DNA from: Bacillus methanolicus
GTDB taxonomy: Bacteria > Bacillota > Bacilli > Bacillales > Cytobacillaceae
Assembly (NCBI RefSeq): GCF_028888695.1
Contig: NZ_PNFF01000001.1
Coordinates: 443,501 to 507,500 of the forward strand
DNA: 64,000 bases
Direction: 5' to 3'
In this document: in pieces, positions 57,574-64,000 of the stretch
Layout of the letters: each line of letters opens with the position of its first letter
Position numbering within the stretch: the first letter of the stretch is position 1
Translations under genes and position numbers: made by a program
The notes under the pieces: model-generated
Seen by the model: only the letters and a program-made list of their open reading frames with translations
The model's database searches: none
Told to the model about the DNA's origin: nothing

Positions 57574-58047
57574 ATGACAATTTGGAGAGAAAATGAATTT
57601 ATTATTTCTACAAATAAAGAACTATTAGACATAGAAACAATTTTTTGTTTTCTACACAATGATTCATATTGGGCAAAAGGTATTGCACGAGAGACTGTGG
57701 AAAAATCAATAGAGAATTCCTAGCTTTGTTTCGGGATATATAAAGAAGGTTTAAATGAAAATTATGAACAAGTGGGTTTTGCTAGAGTAATCTCTGATTT
57801 AGCAACTTTTGCTTACCTTTGTGATGTGTTTGTACTCCCTAAATATAGAGGTTTAGGACTTTCAAAATGGCTAGTAAAAGTTATAACAAGCCATCCTGAA
57901 CTTAAAGGAGTTCGCAGATTTATGCTCGCGACTCTTGATGCACATTCCTTATATGCAATATTTGGTTTCGAACAATTGGATACGCCTGAACGCTTTATGC
58001 AAATAAATCGAAGTAACATTGCAATACCAACCGAAACAACAAATTAA
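57574..58047 (+). pseudogene. GNAT acetyltransferase split by an in-frame TAG
   Basis: ATG 57574 follows AAGGGGAA. The frame runs to TAG at 57721-57723 after SIENS, and the same frame resumes at once (LCFGIYKEGLNE...VGFARVISDLATFAYL CDVFVLPKYRGLG). Together it would be a 157-residue GNAT with acetyl-CoA loop YRGLGLSKWL. Related proteins usually read NSLCFG directly, so TAG looks like an extra codon or a 3-bp insertion. Confidence 0.65.
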
Positions 58048-58186
58048 TATGTTATTTTAATCCTATTATCATTGAACTAAAAATAAATATGTTTATCTTA
58101 ACAATTGGAAATTATTTTTATTTTAAGTTTAAAGAGGAATTTCCTCTCTTTGTGTCGAAATTAGATAAAGAAGGGACGGTGCTAAT

Positions 58187-58498
58187 ATGGAAATCAAAAA
58201 ATTAATTCAAGAAGGCGAAGAATTAAAAAATAATCTTGATAAAAGTAATTATGAAAAAATAATAGAGTGGATAAAAAATTCACAATCGTATCTTGAGACA
58301 AAATATAAAGCCGTAGAATTTACTATGGTTTTCTCTTCAACTGCTGAAACTTTTATTAATTTGATTAAATCACAAGAAATTTTTAATGAGGAATACTTTA
58401 CTCAATTAATAATTAGTTTAAAAGAATGTAAGGAATATGAAGCTTTTCTTTATGGTCGAACAGACGAAATTGAAAATTTAGGTGACTACTTTGTTTAG
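58187..58498 (+). CDS. Hypothetical helical protein
   Basis: 103 residues, RBS AAGGGACGGTG. Mostly charged helices (IKKLIQEGEELKNNLDKSNY, TQLIISLKECKEYEAFL). No TM helix or known motif. Composition is typical of genes in accessory regions. Followed by a terminator. Confidence 0.55.
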   Translation: MEIKKLIQEGEELKNNLDKSNYEKIIEWIKNSQSYLETKYKAVEFTMVFSSTAETFINLIKSQEIFNEEYFTQLIISLKECKEYEAFLYGRTDEIENLGDYFV

Positions 58499-58527
58499 CA
58501 CTCTTATTTTAAGGGTGCTTTTTTATC
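58497..58527 (+). terminator. Terminator after 58187 gene
   Basis: AGCACTCTT pairs with AAGGGTGCT (one G-T) around a T/A loop, then T6. Confidence 0.8.
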
Positions 58528-58531
58528 TTCC

Positions 58532-58583
58532 GCCGCCAGAAGACCCCCACTTCAAACTCTTATTAAGTGGAGGATGAATGGCG
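58532..58583 (+). repeat. Imperfect hairpin resembling an IS200/IS605 or TnpB right end
   Basis: CGCC...CCACTT (58534-58552) pairs imperfectly with AAGTGG...GGCG (58565-58583), ending GATGAATGGCG. That ending is familiar to me from the right end (omega-RNA scaffold) of IS605/IS1341-type elements. T8 follows, so a plain terminator is the alternative. No tnpB or tnpA is present. Confidence 0.4.
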
Positions 58584-58864
58584 TTTTTTTTGTTATTTTC
58601 ACAAAAAATCTAATAACAAATAATGCTAAATATAGTAAAATAGAAATAAGAATATATGTTCTTTAAGAGGCATGAGATATGAAAAAAAGCATATTTTTCT
58701 CATCGTGTATACAAAGAGTCTCTACCAGCTGAATATGATCAAAATAACTAAAACCTGTCCTACACCCGCTTTCCTTTACTGTATCAAGATCAATCACTGA
58801 AGAGTAGCTGGAATACATCATAAACAGGGCCACTGCAGACAATTTAGGGACAAAAAAATCAGTC
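58584..58864. other. Region between hairpin and cysL
   Basis: No supported gene. A minus-strand open frame (about 58825-58667, with SGCRTGFSYFDHIQLVE) lacks a ribosome site and a recognised family; it could be the relic of something lost. Confidence 0.4.
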
Positions 58865-59773
58865 TCAAAATTGAATCTCTTTCTTACTGTTAGGCCATTT
58901 TTTGTTTAATGCATTTATAAATGTCTTCACGTTCTTTTTATCTTGCATAATGGGGGAATAAATGTAGGAAAGTGTTCGGTAAAAGGACTGATCTTTTAAC
59001 TGTATAATAGAAAGATTCCTATGCTGTACGTCTCTTTCAATGACACTGCGGGATAGGAGAGATAGCCCCATACCATTGATCAGTGTTTCTTTAATTCCCT
59101 GATTACTGCTTATGGTAAGAAGCGATTTCACTTTCAAACCATTTGAACGAATGACGTGGTTAAGATATTCACGTGTACCTGATCCGACTTCTCTGGTTAC
59201 CCATGCTTGATTCTGAAGATCAGCCATTGTAACTTCATCTTTACAGGCAAGTTCATGTTTGTTCGAAGAAACAATAAATAACTCATCTTGCATAAAAGCG
59301 TGTACGGAAAGCTCCTTTTCATTTGTTTGACCTTCAATTAAACCTATATCGACTTGATACAACCGGACAGACTGAACGATTTCTTCCGTGTTTCCAATTG
59401 TAACTTGCAGTTCAAGTTCTGGATAGTCGTTTTGAAGGTCAAGAAGTAAAGAAGGCAAGATATACTCGCCGATTGTAAAACTAGCCCCTATTTTTAATAG
59501 TCCTTTTATGGAGTTATCATGTTCGAGAATGTCTTGTCTAGTCTGTTCGTAGATCGTGATCATTTGCTTTGCGCGATCATATAAAATCTCTCCGGATGGG
59601 GTGATCTGTAAGAATTTTGGAGAACGCAGAAATAATTTTGTTTGGAATTCTTTTTCCAAATTTTTTATGTGCAAACTTACACTTGGTTGTGACATGAGAA
59701 GGATTTCGGCTGTTTTTGTGAAATTTTTAACTTCTGCGAGGGTTACAAATGTTTTTAACTCTTCATAGTACAA
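58865..59773 (-). CDS. cysL: CysL, LysR-type activator of cysJI
   Basis: 302 residues, TTG start at 59773 after GGCGGGATA. N-terminal winged helix (TKTAEILLMSQPSVSLHIKN) and LysR substrate domain (GLLKIGASFTIGEYILPSLL, TREVGSGTREYL, NGMGLSLLSRSVIE). The divergent position next to cysJI matches B. subtilis CysL (YwfK), which activates sulfite reductase genes and represses itself. Confidence 0.88.
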   Translation of the reverse strand: MYYEELKTFVTLAEVKNFTKTAEILLMSQPSVSLHIKNLEKEFQTKLFLRSPKFLQITPSGEILYDRAKQMITIYEQTRQDILEHDNSIKGLLKIGASFTIGEYILPSLLLDLQNDYPELELQVTIGNTEEIVQSVRLYQVDIGLIEGQTNEKELSVHAFMQDELFIVSSNKHELACKDEVTMADLQNQAWVTREVGSGTREYLNHVIRSNGLKVKSLLTISSNQGIKETLINGMGLSLLSRSVIERDVQHRNLSIIQLKDQSFYRTLSYIYSPIMQDKKNVKTFINALNKKWPNSKKEIQF

Positions 59774-60095
59774 AGATATCCCGCCTTATTATTAGTAATC
59801 TTAATAGTAATAATCATTTATATTTATTTTACTAATGGAGTATTTTAAGGTAAAGTTAATTTAAAACTTTTTCTAAAAATCACACTATTACGACAAATAC
59901 CCTTGAAAAGAGCCTATCCCTAGGCGTTTTCGGATGGTTTATAACATTATAACCTACTTAATTTATAGGGATAATCGAGATTGAACAAAAATGAATCATT
60001 TTTCACTGAAAAGTAAATCGGAAGAATTTTTGAAATCTGTCATTCTAAAAAAGATGACTTAAATAAGTTTTTATTCCTTTGTGAGGTGGATATCG
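59774..60095. promoter_or_regulatory. cysL-cysJ divergent regulatory region
   Basis: About 320 bp, AT-rich, no gene. Contains the palindrome GGTTTATAACATTATAACC (59936-59954), a reasonable LysR-type site (TTATAA repeated around CA), followed by TTTATAGGGATAAT as possible -10 sequence. CysL binding is inferred. Confidence 0.5.
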
Positions 60096-61916
60096 TTGCA
60101 ACTTCAGGTAATGAACAGTCCGTTTAATAAGGAGCAGACAGAGCTCCTAAACCGCCTTCTGTCGACTTTGACAGAAACACAAAAAGTCTGGCTGAGTGGT
60201 TATCTTGCCGCGTCCCATTCTGTTTTCGTTTCGAGAACTCCAGAAGTGCCGGCAGCAGAACTTCCTGCGGGGAGCACCGGGCAGACAATCTCAAAAGAAG
60301 TGACCATCCTTTACGGATCACAGACGGGCAACGCCCAGGGGCTTGCGGAGAATGCAGGCAAGACGCTTGAGGGCCGCGGATTTCAAGTAACCGTCTTGTC
60401 CATGAGCGATTTCAAGCCGAACAATTTGAAGAAGGTCCAAAACCTGCTTATTATCGTGAGCACACATGGAGAAGGCGACCCTCCGGATAGCGCTCTGTCG
60501 TTCCATGAGTTTCTTCATGGAAGGAGGGCGCCAAAGCTTGACGATTTGCGCTTTTCTGTGTTGGCGCTTGGGGACAGCTCGTATGAGTTTTTTTGCCAAA
60601 CGGGAAAAGAATTTGATTCTCGGCTGGAAGAGCTTGGCGGAACACGGCTTTATCCGCGCTTTGACTGCGACCTTGACTATGATGAGCCGGCGGCCGAATG
60701 GCTTGAAGGAGTTCTTGACGGCTTAAGGGAAGCGAATGAAGGAAATGTTGCTTCTTCTCCGACAGCTGCTCCTCAAGTAGGTGGATCGGTGTATTCCAGA
60801 ACAAATCCGTTTAAAGCAGAAGTGCTTGAAAATATCAATTTGAACGGCCGTGGCTCAAATAAAGAAACGCGCCATATCGAGTTATCGCTTGAAGGGTCTT
60901 GTCTCACATTCGAACCGGGTGACAGCCTCGGAATTTATCCGGAAAACGATCCGGCTCTTGTGGGCATGCTTCTTGAGGAAATGAAATGGGATCCGGAAGA
61001 AATCGTGGCAGTCAATAAACAAGGAGATGTCCGACCGCTCAAAGAAGCGCTCATCTCCCACTTTGAAATTACTGTTTTAACAAAACCGCTTCTTGAAAAG
61101 GCGGCGAAGCTTTCAGCGAATGAAGAATTACGCAAGTTATTATCACCGGGTAATGAAGAAAAATTAAAAGCATATCTTGAAGGGCGCGATTTGCTTGATT
61201 TGGTCCGTGATTTTGGTCCGTGGAGTGTATCGGCGCAAGAGTTTATCTCCATTCTCAGAAAAATGCCGCCCCGCCTTTATTCGATTGCGAGCAGTTTATC
61301 CGCAAATCCGGATGAAGTGCATTTAACAATCGGCGCCGTCCGGTATCATACACACGGCCGCGAACGAAAAGGTGTCTGCTCGATTTTATGTGCGGAGCGT
61401 CTGCGGCCAGGGGACACGCTACCGATTTACATTCAGCATAACCAAAACTTTAAGCTGCCAAATAATCCGGATACGCCGATCATCATGATTGGACCGGGAA
61501 CAGGCATTGCCCCGTTCCGCTCCTTTATGCAGGAACGTGAAGAAATCGGGGCGAAAGGAAAATCATGGCTGTTTTTCGGGGACCAGCATTTCGTGACGGA
61601 TTTCCTTTATCAGACAGAATGGCAAAAGTGGTTGAAAGACGGCGTGTTGACGAAAATGGATGTCGCGTTTTCGCGCGACACGGATGAAAAGGTGTATGTG
61701 CAGCACCGCATGCTTGAACACAGCAAAGAATTGTTCGAGTGGCTTCAAGAAGGAGCAGTTGTTTATATTTGCGGCGATGAGAAAAAAATGGCACATGACG
61801 TCCATAACACTTTACTTGAGATTATCGAAAAAGAAGGCGGCATGAGCCGTGAAAAAGCGGAAGACTATCTTGCTGGCATGCAACAGCAAAAACGTTACCA
61901 ACGTGATGTATACTAA
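60096..61916 (+). CDS. cysJ: Sulfite reductase flavoprotein alpha subunit CysJ
   Basis: 606 residues from TTG 60096 (product MQLQVMNSPFNKEQ), 6 nt after GAGGTGG; matches the N-terminus I recall for B. subtilis CysJ. Flavodoxin domain (ILYGSQTGNAQGLAENAG, STHGEGDPPDSA, ALGDSSYEFFCQTG), connection domain, FAD site (PRLYSIASS), NADPH site (IGPGTGIAPFRSFMQER) and C-terminal QRDVY. Transfers electrons from NADPH to CysI. GC-rich third positions compared with neighbours. Confidence 0.96.
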   Translation: MQLQVMNSPFNKEQTELLNRLLSTLTETQKVWLSGYLAASHSVFVSRTPEVPAAELPAGSTGQTISKEVTILYGSQTGNAQGLAENAGKTLEGRGFQVTVLSMSDFKPNNLKKVQNLLIIVSTHGEGDPPDSALSFHEFLHGRRAPKLDDLRFSVLALGDSSYEFFCQTGKEFDSRLEELGGTRLYPRFDCDLDYDEPAAEWLEGVLDGLREANEGNVASSPTAAPQVGGSVYSRTNPFKAEVLENINLNGRGSNKETRHIELSLEGSCLTFEPGDSLGIYPENDPALVGMLLEEMKWDPEEIVAVNKQGDVRPLKEALISHFEITVLTKPLLEKAAKLSANEELRKLLSPGNEEKLKAYLEGRDLLDLVRDFGPWSVSAQEFISILRKMPPRLYSIASSLSANPDEVHLTIGAVRYHTHGRERKGVCSILCAERLRPGDTLPIYIQHNQNFKLPNNPDTPIIMIGPGTGIAPFRSFMQEREEIGAKGKSWLFFGDQHFVTDFLYQTEWQKWLKDGVLTKMDVAFSRDTDEKVYVQHRMLEHSKELFEWLQEGAVVYICGDEKKMAHDVHNTLLEIIEKEGGMSREKAEDYLAGMQQQKRYQRDVY

Positions 61917-61942
61917 TTTTCTATTGAAAGGAGTTTTTCAAC

Positions 61943-63661
61943 ATGGTGACCAAAATTTTAAAAGCCCCGGAAGGACCGCCAAGCGATGTAGAACGCATAA
62001 AAGAAGAAAGCGACTATTTGCGCGGCACGCTGAGGGAATCAATGCTGGACCGGCTCAGCGCCGGAATTCCCGAAGATGACAATCGCCTGATGAAATTTCA
62101 CGGCAGTTACTTGCAGGATGACCGGGATCTGCGCAACGAGCGCCAAAAGCAAAAACTTGAACCTGCCTATCAGTTCATGCTCCGCGTCCGTTTGCCTGGC
62201 GGTGTAGCAACACCTGCCCAATGGCTTGTCATGGACGAACTTGCCCAAAAAAACGCAAACGGCACCTTAAAACTGACAACACGGATGACGTTCCAAATGC
62301 ATGGGATTTTAAAATGGAATATGAAAAAAACGATCCAGGAAATCCATGCGTCCCTTTTGGATACGATTGCCGCGTGCGGGGACGTGAACCGGAATGTCAT
62401 GTGCAACCCGAATCCATACCAATCCGAGATCCATTCTGAAGTTTATGAATGGTCGAAACGATTAAGCGATTATTTATTGCCGCGCACAAGAGCATATCAT
62501 GAGCTTTGGCTTGATGAAGAAAAAGTGGCCGGCACGCCTGAAATGGAAGAAGTCGAACCGATGTACGGACCGCTTTATTTGCCGCGGAAGTTTAAGATCG
62601 GTATCGCCGTTCCGCCTTCAAATGACATTGATGTCTTTTCGCAGGACCTTGGATTCATTGCGATTGTTGAAGATGGCAAGCTTGTCGGATTTAACGTGGC
62701 GATCGGCGGCGGTATGGGAATGACACACGGCGACAAAACGACATATCCGCAGCTTGCCAAAGTAATCGGTTTTTGTACACCAGGCCAAATTCTTGAGGTG
62801 GCGGAAAAAGTCATCACGATTCAGCGTGACTACGGGAACCGTTCCGAACGCAAAAATGCCCGGTTCAAGTACACTGTTGACCGGCTCGGACTGGAAACAG
62901 TCAAGAATGAACTTGAAAACCGCCTCGGCTGGAGGCTGGTCGAAGCGAAACCGTATCATTTCGACCATAACGGCGACCGCTACGGCTGGGTGGAAGGCGT
63001 TCAAGGAAAATGGCACTTTACGCTGTTTGTCCAAGGCGGACGCGTTGCGGATTTTGATGACTATAAACTGAAGACCGGCCTGCGTGAAATCGCCAAAATC
63101 CATACCGGTGATTTCCGGCTGACGCCCAATCAAAACCTGATCATTGCCAATGTATCCAGCCAGAATAAGAAAAAGATCAATGAACTGATCGAACAATACG
63201 GTTTGACAGATGGCAAGCATTATACAGCACTCCGCCGCAGTTCGCTTGCTTGCGTCGCTCTTCCGACGTGCGGACTTGCGATGGCAGAAGCAGAACGCTA
63301 TTTGCCGGTCCTTCTTGACAAGATTGAGGCCATTATTGATGAAAACGGCCTGCGCGACGAAGAAATTACCATCCGCATGACAGGCTGCCCCAACGGCTGT
63401 GCCCGCCATGCGCTCGGCGAAATTGGTTTTATCGGCAAGGCGCCCGGCAAATACAATATGTATCTCGGCGCAGCCTTTGACGGCAGCCGCCTAAGCAAAA
63501 TGTACCGCGAAAACATCGGGGAAGAAGAAATTTTGAGCGAACTGCGTGTGCTTCTTTCCCGCTACGCAAAGGAACGGCAGGAAGGCGAGCACTTCGGTGA
63601 CTTTGTCATCCGGGCACGTATAGTCAAAGCTACGACAGACGGCACGAATTTTCATGATTGA
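61943..63661 (+). CDS. cysI: Sulfite reductase hemoprotein beta subunit CysI
   Basis: 572 residues, RBS AAAGGAG. Six-electron reduction of sulfite to sulfide at a sirohaem-4Fe4S centre. Cys ligands: [19 protein letters not shown] and [19 protein letters not shown]. The N-terminal [21 protein letters not shown] is typical. Forms an operon with cysJ, 26 bp apart. Same elevated GC as cysJ. Confidence 0.96.
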   Translation: MVTKILKAPEGPPSDVERIKEESDYLRGTLRESMLDRLSAGIPEDDNRLMKFHGSYLQDDRDLRNERQKQKLEPAYQFMLRVRLPGGVATPAQWLVMDELAQKNANGTLKLTTRMTFQMHGILKWNMKKTIQEIHASLLDTIAACGDVNRNVMCNPNPYQSEIHSEVYEWSKRLSDYLLPRTRAYHELWLDEEKVAGTPEMEEVEPMYGPLYLPRKFKIGIAVPPSNDIDVFSQDLGFIAIVEDGKLVGFNVAIGGGMGMTHGDKTTYPQLAKVIGFCTPGQILEVAEKVITIQRDYGNRSERKNARFKYTVDRLGLETVKNELENRLGWRLVEAKPYHFDHNGDRYGWVEGVQGKWHFTLFVQGGRVADFDDYKLKTGLREIAKIHTGDFRLTPNQNLIIANVSSQNKKKINELIEQYGLTDGKHYTALRRSSLACVALPTCGLAMAEAERYLPVLLDKIEAIIDENGLRDEEITIRMTGCPNGCARHALGEIGFIGKAPGKYNMYLGAAFDGSRLSKMYRENIGEEEILSELRVLLSRYAKERQEGEHFGDFVIRARIVKATTDGTNFHD

Positions 63662-63666
63662 TCTAG

Positions 63667-63706
63667 AAAAAAGAGACAGGAACGCATTCCTGTCTCTTTT
63701 TTATCC
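63667..63706 (+). terminator. Terminator after cysI
   Basis: AAAAAAGAGACAGGAA (63667-63682) pairs perfectly with TTCCTGTCTCTTTTTT (63687-63702), loop CGCA. Confidence 0.93.
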
Positions 63707-63981
63707 TGAGCCAAATTGCATAAATAGCAGGAAAAACTAAAAATCTCATATTATTATAGATATTAAAATTTTCCTAGTGAAGCTTGGAATATTTCCATAA
63801 ATCCTCCTCAAAAATTTAAAATGATCATGTCATGAAACGAAAGCAGTTATCAGTATATTAACATTTCTCATTAATAAAACTCCCCCTTCTTCCAATAATG
63901 TTTGGCGCCATTTAAAATGGCACTTTACAAAAAAGGAAAATAAATAGTAAAACGCGAAGTATATTTAGGAAGAGAATTATT
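63707..63981. other. Intergenic region downstream of cysI
   Basis: AT-rich, no ORF. Contains the small hairpin TGGCGCCATTTAAAATGGCAC-type sequence near 63902-63922 (GCCATTT/AAATGGC). No promoter assigned. Confidence 0.4.
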
Positions 63982-63991
63982 AAGGAGCTGC

Positions 63992-64000
63992 ATGCGAATG
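63992..64000 (+). CDS. Possible start of next gene
   Basis: AAGGAG (63983-63987) lies before ATG 63992 and in-frame ATG 63998 at the window edge. Only three codons are visible (Met-Arg-Met), so no identity can be given. Confidence 0.3.

Noticed and set aside
58667-58825. Minus-strand frame with SGCRTGFSYFDHIQLVE
   Set aside because: Looks mildly coding, but no start signal and no family recognised; left as a possible relic.
62618-63409. 263-codon minus-strand frame inside cysI
   Set aside because: Shadow of the GC-rich cysI gene; no ribosome site.

Overview
This 64 kb window is a chromosomal segment of a low-GC, spore-forming member of the Bacillaceae. From clpB to the lut genes the gene order follows the B. 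subtilis yjz/yja/yjb/yjc region, with gains (clpB, cls, a spoVA-type operon) and losses (comZ, yjbE, the tenA/thi block, cotX-Z). Species cannot be fixed from the sequence alone. There is no rRNA, CRISPR array, phage or intact transposase.

Layout. 1-8.9 kb: 3' part of clpB, yjzD, yjaU- and yjaV-like genes, med, fabHA-fabF, yjaZ. 9-15 kb: the appDFABC peptide importer. 15-17.5 kb: a small membrane-protein gene, yjbA, and trpS behind a tryptophan T-box. 18-23.7 kb: the oppABCDF importer. 24-38.2 kb: spxA, mecA, cls, coiA, pepF, the RoxS/RsaE-type small RNA, spxH, yjbI, cwlQ, yjbK, yjbL, yjbM, nadF, yjbO, prpE. 38.3-44.2 kb: fabI, then a spore block (yjcA, YhcN/YlaJ-type lipoprotein, spoVAC-AD-AEb, yjcZ-type peptide, spoVIF). 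44.2-50.1 kb: a broken MHS-family transporter, lutR, lutABC. 50.3-54.5 kb: yjcF, yjcG and a glnQHMP-type amino-acid importer. 54.7-58.9 kb: tRNA-Val, fabHB and decayed genes. 58.9-64 kb: cysL divergent from cysJI.

Connected circuits. Three fatty-acid genes (fabHA, fabI, fabHB) carry FapR-like operators. spxA, spxH (its ClpXP adaptor) and mecA (ClpC adaptor) form a proteolysis and redox group. RoxS, with Rex-like and ResD/Fnr-like palindromes, sits beside spxH and the haemoglobin gene yjbI. lutABC and the broken transporter share the same promoter architecture and a perfect LutR half-site pair.

Most notable observations: (1) the transporter leader is a second copy of the lutA promoter, operator and first codons; (2) the transporter is interrupted by a 270-bp non-autonomous element with IS21-like ends and a 5-bp target duplication, and also has a nonsense codon; (3) an approximately 86-bp palindromic repeat occurs twice (37.3 and 52.85 kb); (4) a degenerate 21-bp tandem repeat follows fabI; (5) genes around fabHB are fragmentary. 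I found no convincing wholly new multi-gene system.
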